Assembly (NCBI GenBank): GCA_964019135.1
Contig: OZ025249.1
Coordinates: 31,757,759-31,821,758, forward strand
Source: Arenicola marina
Taxonomy: Eukaryota; Annelida; Polychaeta; Arenicolidae
Direction of reading: 5' to 3'
Length of the DNA: 64,000 nt
Position numbers and translations under genes: made by a program. This document shows, one piece after another, positions 1-15,682 of this stretch; within the stretch, counting starts at the first letter, position 1; the number at the start of each line of letters is the position of its first letter. Below the pieces are notes generated by a model. The model did no database searches and was not told the origin of the DNA. It worked only from the letters and a program-made list of their open reading frames with translations.

Positions 1-596
1 CTCTTCGTCCTCTCAGTATTACATTCAAACTGCTCCGCTAATATTAACAATTCTGATTTACGTTTACCGCCACCAAAGGCCAGGGTACCCTCAACCCCTT
101 AGTGTTGGTGGGTACGGCGGGTCTGGAGCTAGCCGTTTGGTGGCTTTAAGTGTCCGCAGTAAAGCACCCTCCCGTGTTTGTCACCGACCTACTTCCCTCC
201 CTCTCCTTTCCCCGTTGGTCGACCCACTGACCCACCCCCGTTCCTTCCTGTTGAGGGATATAGTCACGTTTAACCGTGGCCGTCCCTGGGTGCATCGATC
301 TGCCCGGGGGAAGGAGGGGGGGGGGGTGGACTTGTGCCCAGGGGCTGGCGGGTGAAAAATGGTGCCGAACGAGAGTGTCGCATCGGGTGATTGAAGGGCG
401 CTCTAGGGGTGTGGCTACCCACGGGGGTTTGGTGGAGCGTGGGGAGGTGTGGTAGGAAGGAGGGGAGAGATCCAGGCCCAGAGATCACTGGGTGGGGGGG
501 GGGGGGGTGCTGGTGTGGCCGGCGGGCGATATTGGATACATATATAGACGGGGGTGATTGTCCTACGTCGTTGGACAATCGGCTTCGGTTCCTTCG
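1..596. other. Left-edge unique sequence, no gene recognised
   Basis: The stretch has mixed composition with several G runs (for example near 306-325 and 492-508). The short open frames have no family resemblance. It probably belongs to the upstream intron or 5' flank of the thioesterase gene that follows, because that gene's 5' exons are not visible here. Confidence 0.3.
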
Positions 597-1764
597 ATCC
601 TCTCACCAGCTTGGTCCACTAACAGCCGCCGTCCTGTCATCAGCTTGGTCCACTAACAGCCCCCGTCCTGTCACCAGCTTGGTCCACTAACAGCCGCCAT
701 CCTGTCACCAGCTTGGTCCACTAACAGCCGCCGTCCTGTCACCAGCTTGGTCCACTAACAGCCGCCGTCCTGTCACCAGCTTGGTCCACTAACAGCCGCC
801 GTCCTGTCACCAGCCTCGTCCACTAACAGCCGCCGTCCTGTCACCAGCTTGGTCCACTAACAGCCGCCGTCCTCTCACCAGCTTGGTCCACTAACAGCCG
901 CCGTCCTCTCACCAGCTTGGTCCACTAACAGCCGCCGTCCTGTCACCAGCTTGGCCCACTAACTGCCGCCGTCCTGTCACCAGCCTGGTCCACTAACAGC
1001 CGCCGTCCTGTCACCAGTTTGGTCCACTAACAGCCGCCGTCCTGTCATCAGCTTGGTCCACTAACAGCCGCCGTCCTGTCACCAGCTTGGTCCACTAACA
1101 GCCGCCATCCTGTCACCAGCTTGGTCCACTAACAGCCGCCGTCCTGTCACCAGCTTGGTCCACTAACAGCCGCCGTCCTGTCACCAGCTTGGTCCACTAA
1201 CAGCCGCCGTCCTGTCACCAGCCTGGTCCACTAACAGCCGCCGTCCTGTCACCAGCTTGGTCCACTAACAGCCGCCGTCCTCTCACCAGCCTGGTCCACT
1301 AACAGCCGCCGTCCTGTCACCAGCTTGGCCCACTAACAGCCGCCGTCCTCTCACCAGCTTGTTCCACTAACAGTCGCCGTCCTGTCACCAGCTTGGTCCA
1401 CTAACAGTCGCCGTCCTGTCACCAGCTTGGTCCACTAACAGCCGCCGTCCTCTCACCAGCTTGGTCCACTAATGGCCGCCGTCCTCTCATCAGCTTGGTC
1501 CACTAACAGTCGCCGTCCTGTCACCAGCTTGGTCCACTAACAGCCAACGTCCTGTCACCAGCTTGATCCACTAAAAGCCGCCGTCCTCTCACCAGCTTGG
1601 TCCACTAACAGCCGCCGTCCTCTCACCAGCTTGGTCCACTAACAGCCGCCGTCCTCTCACCAGCTTGGTCCACTAACAGCCGCCGTCCTCTCACCAGCTT
1701 GGTCCACTAACAGCCGCCGCCCTCTCACCAGCTTGGTCTACTAACAGCCGCCGTCCTCTCACCA
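597..1764. repeat. 34-bp minisatellite, about 34 copies
   Basis: A 34-bp unit containing CACCAGCTTGGTCCACTAAC is repeated head to tail with few substitutions; recurring variants are CCTGTC/CCTCTC and CAGCTT/CAGCCT. The alternation of variants suggests unequal exchange or gene conversion. There are no spacers, so this is not a CRISPR array. It lies upstream of the first visible thioesterase exon, perhaps inside an intron. Confidence 0.95.
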
Positions 1765-2763
1765 AAGGTTTAATTAAATGGTCATTCCACCCCAAAGCCT
1801 CTTGATTAATCAAACAGTCAACACTGACAGGTGCCTGTCTCATTTATTAGCCAAATGATATATTGATGTTTTCTTAATCAGACTTTGTCACCATGTAGAT
1901 CCACAATAGTGCTCGCCAGAGATATTCTCTATGAGATTGACGGTATTAACAAAGAGCAAGGCCATCTTCTCCCAGCTCAGCCGAGTCCGCCCGAGGATTG
2001 AATGTCTCCTGGCCTTGACCGATGACCGCCCTCCCCCCACCCCCCTGTACCCTACCGCGGGGAGCTAGGGGTTGAAATGGCCGCCGGGATGTCCGGTGTC
2101 CACAGTCTCATGCGAGACTTGCCAGACACAAGCAACAGGAGACTGGACGCGGCCTGGCGTGTGAGGCTGTCGTACCGGGTCGTGTCAGTGCCCCAAGCGG
2201 TCCCCATCCCCACTCATGCATCCCTCCCCCCCCCCCCCGCCCCCTCCTCGGGCTATGACCGCGCCGCTGACGCTGCCCGCCGCCCCTTTTTTGCGCGACC
2301 CCGCCACGTGGTTACTCTCACTAATGATGAAGCTATTGTTACTCTCATATGGAATCATAAAAATGTAAGTAGTCTGTGACGCGACGCTCACATCGCAACG
2401 CGGGAGTGCGCTTTGTCAAAGTATGGTTGCCTTGGTAACCCTTCCCCCTGTGATTTAGTCGCAACGGGGTCTAGCCTGGGGTCCTCGGGGAGACGGCGGG
2501 CTATAAGCGATTGTCGTCTCCGTCGACACTAGAAAAACGGCGGCAAACACAGCCGGCGAGTAAACCAAATTACTACCTTGGCAATCTGATAAATGGAGCA
2601 TGATTTACGCCCGATGTCATGTAACTGGGTTTGGAACAATGTACAGATAGTGTGTCATTAGTGTCATTAGTGTATCATGCGTCATGGATTTGCATATATC
2701 TTTTCCCTTATGAATGTATGAAACCTGAAAACTTATACTGGAACGACATAGGCATGTGCCCAT
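1765..2763. other. Unique spacer, no gene recognised
   Basis: This is ordinary mixed-composition DNA between two minisatellites, with C-rich runs near 2030-2045 and 2223-2240. The open frames are short and compositionally biased. I looked for the missing thioesterase exons (HGLGD-type motif) and did not find them. Confidence 0.3.
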
Positions 2764-3575
2764 CGTGGCCTCCCAGTGTCCCTCCTGGCCACTGACTATT
2801 GGCCTCCCAGTGCCCCTCCTGGCCACTGACTATTGGCCTCCCAGTGTCCCTCCTGGCCACTGACTATTGGCCTCCCAGTGTCCCTCCTGGCCACTGACTA
2901 TTAGCCTCCCAGTGCCCCTCCTGGCCACTGACTATTGGCCTCCCAGTGCCCCTCCTGGCCACTGACTATTGGCCTCCCAGTGCCCCTCCTGGCCACTGAC
3001 TATTGGCCTCCCAGTGCCCCTCCTGGCCACTGACTATTGGCCTCCCAGTGTCCCTCCTGGCCACTGACTATTGGCCTCCCAGTGCCCCTCCTGGCCACTG
3101 ACTATTGGCCTCCCAGTGCCCCTCCTGGCCACTGACTATTGGCCTCCCAGTGCCCCTCCTGGCCACTGACTATTGGCCTCCCAGTGCCCCTCCTGGCCAC
3201 TGACTATTGGCCTCCCAGTGCCCCTCCTGGCCACTGACTATTGGCCTTCCAGTGCCCCTCCTGGCCACTGACTATTGGCCTTCCAGTGCCCCTCCTGGCC
3301 ACTGACTATTGGCCTCCCAGTGCCCCTCCTGGCCACTGACTATTGGCCTCCCAGTGTCCCTCCTGGCCACTGACTATTGGCCTCCCAGTGCCCCTCCTGG
3401 CCACTGACTATTGGCCTCCCAGTGCCCCTCCTGGCCACTGACTATTGGCCTCCCAGTGCCCCTCCTGGCCACTGACTATTGGCCTCCCAATGCCCCTCCT
3501 GGCCACAGACTATTGGCCTCCCAGTGTCCCTCCTGGTCACTGAGTATTGGCCTCTCAGTGCCCCCCCCCCCCCCA
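2764..3575. repeat. 34-bp minisatellite, about 24 copies
   Basis: The unit contains GGCCTCCCAGTGCCCCTCCT followed by GGCCACTGACTATT and repeats every 34 bp with very low divergence. It ends in a C run at about 3560. The unit has the same length as the array at 597-1764, but neither orientation gives an obvious sequence match. Confidence 0.95.
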
Positions 3576-3914
3576 CGCCTCTCCTGACCCCTGTCCACCT
3601 CGCGATGGCGCAATAACGCCGCCCTACATGGCCCACCCTTAATGTGAGATCATTGACGGCGGCATCTGCGGGGAGAAAGCCTCGTTGTGGTGGTGAATGC
3701 GTCGTGGGCCGCTGTCGCCAGGTCGGCGCGACTTGGGTCGCAAGGCGGGAGGGGGAATGGGGATCGTGTGAGGGCAATATCTACTCCCAATGTGTGCGTA
3801 TTTTTAATATTTCATCACTGACCCCCCAAGTCGGTTTCATTCAGCAATGCCACCCAACTACCCGATACATCCATGCTCCATGATTAGATTATCCCATGCG
3901 TCAATGTCACCAAG

Positions 3915-4135
3915 CTCACCATCGCTATCCCGGCACTGACACCAAGCTATCCCGCCACTGACACCAGGCTATGCTACAACTGTCACCAGGTTATGCTACA
4001 ACTGTCACCAGGCTATGCCACAACTGTCACCAGGCTATGCTACAACTGTCACCAGGCTATGCCATAACTGTCACCAGGCTATGCCACCAGTCACCAAGCT
4101 ATCCCACCCCTGTCACCAAGCTATCCCACCCCTGT
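3915..4135. repeat. 22-bp minisatellite (CACCAGGCTATGC type)
   Basis: About nine imperfect copies of a 22-bp unit built on CTATGCTACAACTGTCACCA run directly into the 28-bp array on the right. Both units contain TCACCA followed by G and CA, so the second array may have grown out of the first. Confidence 0.8.
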
Positions 4136-5112
4136 CACCATGGTCACAGGCCCGCCACCCTATCACCATGGTCACAGGCCCGCCACCCTATCACCATGGT
4201 CACGGGCCCGCCACCCTCTCACCATGGCCACGGGCCCGCCACCCTCTCACCATGCTCACAGGCCCGCCACCCTATCACCATGGAGACGGGCCCGCCACCC
4301 TCTCACCAGGCTGACTTCCCCGCCACCCTCACCATGACCACGGGCCCGCCACCCTCTCACCATGGTCACAGGCCCGCCATCCTCGCACCATGATCACGGG
4401 CCCGCCACCCTCTTACCATGGTCACAGGCCCGCCATCCTCTCACCATGCTCACAGGCCCGCCACCCTATCACCATGCTCACAGGCCCGCCACCCTCTCAC
4501 CATGGTCACAGGCCCGCCACTTCTCTCACCCTGCTCACAGGCCCGCCACCCTCTCACCCTTGCTCACAGGCCCGCCACCCTATCACCATGGTCACAGGCC
4601 CGCCACCCTATCACCATGCTCACAGGCCCGCCACCCTATCACCATGCTCACAGGCCCGCCGCCCTCTCACTTTGGTCACAGGCCCGCCACCCTATCACCA
4701 TGGTCCGGGGCCCGCCACCCTCTCACCATGCTCACAGGCCCGCCACCCTCTCACCATGGTCACAGGCCCGCCACACTCTCACTTTGGTCACAGGCCCGCC
4801 ACCCTCTCACCATACTCACAGGCCCGCCACCCTGTCACCATGCTCACAGGCCCGCAACCCTGTCACCGTGCTCACAGGCCCGCCACCCTCTCACCATGCT
4901 CACAGGCCCGCCACCCTCTCACCATGCTCACAGGCTCGCCGTGGTCACAGGCCCGCCACTTCTCTCACCCTGCTCACAGGCCCGCCACCCTCTCACCATG
5001 CTCACAGGCCCGCCACCCTCTCACCATGCTCACAGGCCCGCCACCCTGTCCCAATGCTCACAGGTCCGCCACCCTCCCACCCTGGTCACAGGCTCGCCAC
5101 CCTCTCACCACG
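4136..5112. repeat. 28-bp minisatellite, about 35 copies
   Basis: The unit is CCCGCCACCCTCTCACCATG plus GTCACAGG (variant GCTCACAGG). Long open frames exist in three frames on the + strand and read as His/Pro/Thr-rich repeats. This is an expected by-product of a stop-free unit, and I do not call a gene. A 13-bp repeat (CCTGAGGCTGAGG, about five copies) follows at 5124-5189. Confidence 0.93.
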
Positions 5113-5123
5113 AGCCGGCCACC

Positions 5124-5189
5124 CCTGAGGCCTGAGGCTGAGGCCTGAGGCTGAGGCCTGAGGCTGAGGCCTGAGGCTGAGGCCTGAGC
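5124..5189. repeat. 13-bp tandem repeat CCTGAGGCTGAGG
   Basis: About five perfect copies of a 13-bp unit lie just after the 28-bp array. Confidence 0.9.
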
Positions 5190-5910
5190 AGCCTCAGGGT
5201 GGCGGACCGCCAGCCTTGTTTGCCAGACGACATTTGTGCGGTGATTGATAGTCAGTACAGTTTCCTGGAGTGTCTTAAGGCGACGCCCGCTCAGGAAGAT
5301 AGTCCGGACTCCTCGCAGCGCCATCTGGCGAATGGGGAAAGCGACACGTGGTGATGAAGGCAAATAACACAGAATGGCCAGGGGGACCGTATTTATTATG
5401 ACTTGGGGCAGAAGTGTCCAGTTGTTTTGATTAGCAAGATGGAATTATTGTAGGGTAGCTCGCGAAGGAGCGGGAATCGATAGGAAAATTCCTCGGAGTG
5501 CGTCGACAAGGCAAGGAGGAAAAATGTCCTTCGTTTTGTTCTCTCTCTCTCTGTCCAATTATGTCTGATATAAAATCGATCGGCGCATTGTTTCTATGAA
5601 ATATGAATGGTTACAAATATGAATACAAAATCATGTCTTTGTTTATCACGTGTAGTTACGGCGGTATCACGTCCCTGAAAGATAAATTGTCTTAGTGAGC
5701 GTCAACATACAGTCGAGCCAACATATGGGTACCTATTTTTGCATGTGATGCTTTTGTCAGGGATAGGTAATTTTATCCGATCAGGTGATCTTTCGAACAT
5801 TTACCTTGACTAGGTTTAGGCCATGTGTCTGCAGCACTAACCCTAACATATGATGTACGATAGCTTACTTGTCACATGACTGATAAACAACATTTGTTTT
5901 GTCGTTCCAG
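5190..5910. other. Intron or flank just upstream of the first visible thioesterase exon
   Basis: Unique AT-rich sequence leads to a pyrimidine-rich acceptor (TTTTGTCGTTCCAG) ending at 5910. No further exon was recognised. Confidence 0.4.
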
Positions 5911-9897
<3,987 letters not shown>

Positions 9898-9984
9898 GTG
9901 GCTCAGGATCTTCACATCGACCCTTCATTGAGTCATTTATGTAGCACACATCTGGACGAGATGGTCACTGGGGCAAGGCAGTGG

Positions 9985-11530
9985 TGATCACTGGAGCCAG
10001 ACTGGGGCGGTCACAGGAGTGAACCAGGGCGTGGGGAGGGGCGGTCAATGGGGCAGGACGGGGGTGAGGGGAGCGCTACAGGCCAATGAACCAGGGATTA
10101 GGGAGGGGGCGGTCACTGGGGCAGGACGGGGGTGAGGGGAGTGCTACAGGCCAGTGAACTAGTAAGTGGGGAGGGGGCGGTCACTGGGACAGGACGGGGG
10201 TGAGGGGAGCGCTACAGGCCAATGAACCAGGGAGTGGGGAGGGGGCGGTCACTGGGGCAGGACGGGGGTGAGGGGAGCGCTACAGGCCAGTGAACCAGGG
10301 AGTGGGGAGGGGGCGGTCACTGGGGCAGGACGGGGGTGAGGGGAGCGCTACAGGCCAGTGAACCAGGGAGTAGGGAGGGGGCGGTCACTGGGGCAGGACG
10401 GGGGTGAGGGGAGCGCTACAGGCCAGTGAACCAGTAAGTGGGGAGGGGGCGGTCACTGGGACAGGACGGGGGTGAGGGGAGCGCTACAGGCCAATGAACC
10501 AGGGAGTGGGGAGGGGGCGGTCACTGGGGCAGGACGGGGGTGAGGGGAGCGCTACAGGCCAATGAACCAGGGAGTGGGGAGGGGGCGGTCACTGGGGCAG
10601 GACGGGGGTGAGGGGAGCGCTACAGGCCAGTGAACCAGGGAGTGGGGAGGGGGCGGTCACTGGGGCAGGACGGGGGTGAGGGGAGCGCTACAGGCCAATG
10701 AACCAGGGATTAGAGAGGGGGCGGTCACTCGGGCAGGACGGGGGTGAGGGGAGCGCTACAGGCCAGTGAACCAGTTAGTGGGGAGGGGGCGGTCACTGGG
10801 ACAGGACGGGGGTGAGGGGAGCGCTACAGGCCAGTGAACCAGTAAGTGGGGAGGGGGCGGTCACTGGGGCAGGACGGGGGTGAGGGGAGCGCTACAGGCC
10901 AGTGAACCAGTAAGTGGGGAGGGGGCGGTCACTGGGGCAGGACGGGGGTGAGGGGAGCGCTACAGGCCAATGAACCAGGGAGTGGGGAGGGGGCGGTCAC
11001 TGGGGCAGGACGGGGGTGACGGGAGCGCTACAGGCCAGTGAACCAGTAAGTGGGGAGGGGGCGGTCACTGGGGCAGGACGGGTGAGGGGAGCGCTACAGG
11101 CCAGTGAACCAGGGAGTGGGAAGGGGGCGGTCACTGGGGCAGGACGGGGGTGAGGGGAGCGCTACAGGCCAGTGAACCAGGGAGTGGGGAGGGGGCGGTC
11201 ACTGGGACAGGACGGGAATGAGGGGAGCGCTACAGACCAGTGAACCAGGGAGTGGGGAGGGGGCGGTCACTGGGACAGGACGCGGGTGAGGGGAGCGCTA
11301 CAGGCCAGTGAACCAGGGAGTGGGGAGGGGGCGGTCACTGGGGCAGGATGGGGGTGAGGGGAGCGCTACAGGCTGGTGAACCAGGAAGTGGGGACGGGGC
11401 GGTCACTGGGGCAGGACGGGGGTGAGGGGAGCGCTGCAGGCCAGTGAACCAGGGATTAGGGAGGGGGCGGTCACTGGGACAGGACGGGGGTGAGGGGAGC
11501 GCCAAAGGCTGGTGAACCAGGGACAGGGCC
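9985..11530. repeat. 68-bp G-rich minisatellite, about 22 copies
   Basis: The unit carries GGGGCAGGACGGGGGTGAGG, GGAGCGCTACAGGCCAGTGA and ACCAGGGAGTGGGGAGGGGG and repeats every 68 bp. The + strand has several GGGG-GGGGG runs per unit, so many G-quadruplexes are possible. It begins about 90 bp after the thioesterase stop on the same strand, so it would be in the 3' UTR if transcription uses the AATAAA at 11779-11784. That is an inference. Confidence 0.95.
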
Positions 11531-14500
11531 GGGCCTTGACAGAGAGCGAGGTAACGACAAAACTTTAGTGACAGAAGCTTTGGGGGATTGCAAAAGGGAT
11601 TAGTAAAGAAGAGATTGATGAAAGTCTTCATGCAAGCTGCCAGGTCCTCTACTGAAATTTGCCAGCGAGATGTATGCTGCAATATAACGAATGAATCGAA
11701 TCCCCACGTGAACCATTGGAACCAGATTTAAACCAGAAAGAAGAATCGGTCATTATTTGACTTGAGGAGGGTTAGTATTAATAAATGTGAAAATCATTGG
11801 ATGGTACCCTTCCCTTTAGACTCGAAGTGTCCTTACTGCTGTCCTCCCCGCTCGCGGCGGTCCTCTGCAATTATCCGCGCGACGAAATATTACAGCCTGG
11901 TTTCCAACTTCCAACTAAAGTCCCTCCCTGAAATCGCAAGCTGCTTGATAAATGACTGTTCTCCCCGTCTTCTGTTTATTATGTAGTTTACCAGATTTAG
12001 CTTACAGCTAATATACCATGTTGGTATTGCGGATACTAGTGGTTGTGTTAGTTGCAGTTAACAATAGTCAACTTGGTGCCTTTATCTTCGTTATGGGAAT
12101 GGTTGGAGACGGGTTACTACCGTCTGTTGACTGTACCTACAGCACGAATCAACGTAAGACTGGCTGGTTAAGTATACAAGGTGTGCAATTCCATTCAACA
12201 CCCAGCTGGTACGATTTGTTCTACACTTCAACCTTCATATTATAATTTATTGGACGGAAAGGCCTGTCCTAAATTATTAGTAGTGTACTACCTCTATTTG
12301 TTCGCTTTGCGTTGTTGGTTTGGTTTCCGCTGTGCTGGGGGATACCATATTGATGTATATGTAGTCAGGATTCAGGATTTTAACTGGAACATAAAGACAA
12401 AGCCTGAATGATATAAGCGTTACATAATTACTATGTATAGGGCCATTGATATTTGGTTATGTCTGTGACCTACATCTTCATGGTTTGAAGCTGGCTTGTA
12501 ACGTTTTCGTATTTAAGTGCTGGTAAACCATCAACCATTGTGAAGCGAGGGTTTACCAGCCTAAACCATCAACCATTGTGAAGCCATGGCGAAGAGTTAA
12601 TGCGAGAGCCCAGCCGCCGAAGCTACTACAAGAGTGGTTGGCTCTGTATCGAAAACTGAGAATAGACCTGAACATGTATACTTACATTGAATAAATCGCG
12701 AAGACCAGAGCACAAGTAGGAAGTCGCTCAAAACAGGTGGATATTTCGGAAGATCTTCGCTGGGCTGAAGTAATCCGCGGGAAGTTAGGATGTTCTCTGT
12801 AATGAGAGGTCTATAAGGGATGCTGTTCGTTGCGAGTTCACATTGTTGATTAAAGGATATTATATAGAGTGTGCGAGCGTTACAGACTGGTGGTTGGTGG
12901 TCATTCACGGAAACGTTCGCTTCGAAGAGGTTCCCATCCAGCCAACCTATTTCTTTAGGCACTGTACCTATACTGCTGTGTGTTCTAGATTAGGCATGTA
13001 CACCCCCTGTAGTTTGATCGTAAATTGTGTTGGCGGTGCAGTAGACGTTGCGGTGAATAGTTGAAGCGGTCCTACAGAGGGAGCTATCGAAATAGTACTG
13101 AAAAGTACTCAATTTGTGGAAAAGATCGATTTGTGTGCATTTTATGCCATTCGAGCAGTCTGCCCATCCTGCCCAGTTTGGTTGGAAGTGTCACCTTCTG
13201 ACATCTAAAATATATCGATGGCACACAAAGCTCTACTGTGTTTTTTTTTTTAATATCATTTATTTCCAGAGGTTTGCAATAGCGAATGCACATGTTAACG
13301 CTTGTCACAAGAGGTCGAATAGTAGTTGAAAAACCTTCGCTAGTCCCAAGAGGCGTATTGGCCTGGTCCTGTTTATCCAACGTGTCAACCGATAGGGCCT
13401 GAAACAGCCTACCTTCCGTCCTAATGTGTCTCTTACGTTCTGTGCTTTCTTTAATGCGTGAAGCCCGTGCTCCATAATTTTGGTAACCCTGCCTGGGATG
13501 GATGCGACCAGAACAAAATGGCGATGGACGAACTTGCCGAATGATGACGTCACAGATGCCAGATCCACCTCCTTCGCGATGAGAACAGATCACGTGGCCA
13601 CTCTTGTCTGTTCTCTCTCTCCTTGTGAGTGTTTCACTTTTTGGCCAGTCTGCGCTGCCTCATCATATGTGATGAATGGTACTGTCTGCATGCATATATA
13701 CTACAGATTTCTACACTTGAAAAGGGAAATCAAATATTGTTCCTCATTGTCAACATCGGATCCAGTTACCTTTCTGTGCAAAGCAGGTTTTATCAGGGTC
13801 GCATTTGTTTTGTTTTACGTGCCAATGTCCCTCATTGTGTTGTCCGGAAGTAAGCGCGGAACGCACGCGGTCTAAATAGACAGACGCCAGTTACGTTCAT
13901 TGTCCCTATTTGCGTTTGGAAAAATGAGTGACTCGCCATAATTTTTAACGATTTGATATAGACCTCATGTTGCAAAGGGTCACGTGGCTAGGTTGCATAT
14001 TGCTAGAGGTCACGTTACTATGTGCATTTGCAAAAAAACCCCAATAAAATCAAAGGTGGTTCATCATATTACTACATATACCGTCACGTCCCTTGTTCGC
14101 TCTGTCCGTATGTGTCGCCCCGGCTGACGAGAACATGCTCTCTCCAGAAGTTTTTAATCTGACACAATTATGTTATTGGAGTAGAGGCTATTTTCAACGG
14201 AATGCTACTTTTTGCGGATGATGAAGAAGCTTTGAATGAAAAGAACCTTGATGAGCCTTCCATTGTGAACGCGTTGGTATGGCAACAGTCAGTTGATGCA
14301 ACCAATACCGCTCGAGCAAGTATTATACCCGCACAGTGGCTTGTCCAAAGAAAAGCACGGCGTTTGTATATAATAGTAAGTAATGCAATGGTCGACAAAC
14401 GAAGAAAAATAAAGATTTATAACTGATCCTACGGTGTGACTTTTATGTGTAGTACTTTTATATTATCCTATCATTCGATTATCGCTTTACAACGCTAATT

Positions 14501-15533
14501 TAGACCAATAACGTCACATACTTAACACACTAACCTGACGTTAGAATTCAAAAGCTCAACTAATTACATTATTAACTCCTCTGAGTGGGCCGCGGCAGAT
14601 ATATCTAACTCGCTGAGAAGAGAAATATATGAATGACAAAGAATTACTTTTATAATATAAAGCTACCGCCTCCGCTACGACCTATTTTTTCCGAATAAGG
14701 ATCGTTCCCAAGAGTATCGATATGATAGCCGGTCATAGCGGACGCGTAACGAGGTTCATCAGACACGGCGCTTACACATCAAACGTAGATCTTGATCTGC
14801 CCTCCGGCAAAGGGCTAGAGGTGTAGATACACATGGAACAGGTCTATAACTTCTCGGGATTTCGGCAGATTTGGGAAATAGCGATAAGGTGTGATGAAAC
14901 CTTGACTGTCTTCTGGTTTGGACTAATAGCCACAAGGCAGTAATTATCTGGAGTGGGTGTGTGTAAACGTTGGCATATCCGAGTATTTGGCCCCTTTTTT
15001 TTGAAGTCACGAATATCTAAGAAAATACGAGAGAAGTATTGAATACCAATTATTTTAGAAGTATATAGAAAAAATGTATTTTTATTTTACAAAGGGGGCC
15101 TGTATCGTCAGCTGGGATTATTTAAACAAAATATCCGCTAATGCGGCCAGTTGCAAGGTGCTTTGCGGAGTTGACCTCATATTGTATCTGGAAATATATG
15201 AATTTTGGATTTCATTCCATTTTGCTTCAGATATTTCAGTGAACGATCGCCACAACTAAAATTTTCGCATGTTCATCATATCATTTATTTTCCAGTAAGA
15301 GTAAGTAGTTTAAAACAAGAAAAGCTAAATCGATTAAACTTTTCGCTCGCGATTTCATAATAAAAAAATGATTCACTTCCCTTATTTTTTGGCAGTAACT
15401 CTGGGAAGCTTTGCACAGGGGTTAAGGAGACCCAGGAGATAAGCAAGCAATCCATCATAACGCATCTCAAATACGATGTATACAGCCATTGTATTAGCAA
15501 AAACAATACATACGTGAATTTTGTTATTGTCGA
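11531..15533. other. Intergenic stretch between LYPLA and POP1, no recognised gene
   Basis: AT-rich unique DNA. Open frames of 120-170 codons occur on the minus strand (12597-12962 and 13084-13593) and a 74-codon frame on the plus strand (14202-14426), but none resembles a known family to me and none has clear splice or repeat support. It contains a short direct repeat, CCTAAACCATCAACCATTGTGAAG, around 12528-12583 (first copy partial). Confidence 0.35.
14202..14426 (+). other. Unrecognised small open frame, protein-like composition
   Basis: A 74-residue frame beginning MLLFADDEEALNEKNLDEPS, acidic at first and basic later (WLVQRKARRL). The frame stays open for about ten codons upstream of the first Met. 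It could be a decayed transposase N-terminus, a small exon or chance. I do not assign a function. Confidence 0.15.
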
Positions 15534-15539
15534 TTTATT
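15534..15539 (-). terminator. Candidate POP1 poly(A) signal AATAAA
   Basis: On the minus strand AATAAA lies about 145 bases after the POP1 stop codon, a usual distance for a short 3' UTR. Confidence 0.5.
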
Positions 15540-15682
15540 AATATTCACGATTTCCGATTCAGCATTCATGCAAGCGTTGTGCGAAGATCGCTTGACAAGG
15601 CAGGATAAATCGGTCATATTAAGACCCACAAAACTGTACATACATTTTGGGGCGAATTTACTTAATTTAATGGAACTAGGGG

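Noticed and set aside
597-1764. CRISPR-like direct repeats
   Set aside because: Units follow each other without unique spacers and the context is an animal genome; these are minisatellites.
4362-5148. Three overlapping 236-257-codon His/Pro-rich frames
   Set aside because: All three frames over the 28-bp array stay open at once, which indicates repeat sequence and not a gene.
1-5910. Missing 5' exons of the thioesterase gene
   Set aside because: I looked for the HGLGD loop and for an exon ending just before the MPVTLN stretch in phase and found none; they are probably left of the window.
12597-13593. Two minus-strand frames of 121 and 169 codons
   Set aside because: No recognisable motif, no splice or poly(A) support, and several competing frames of similar length.
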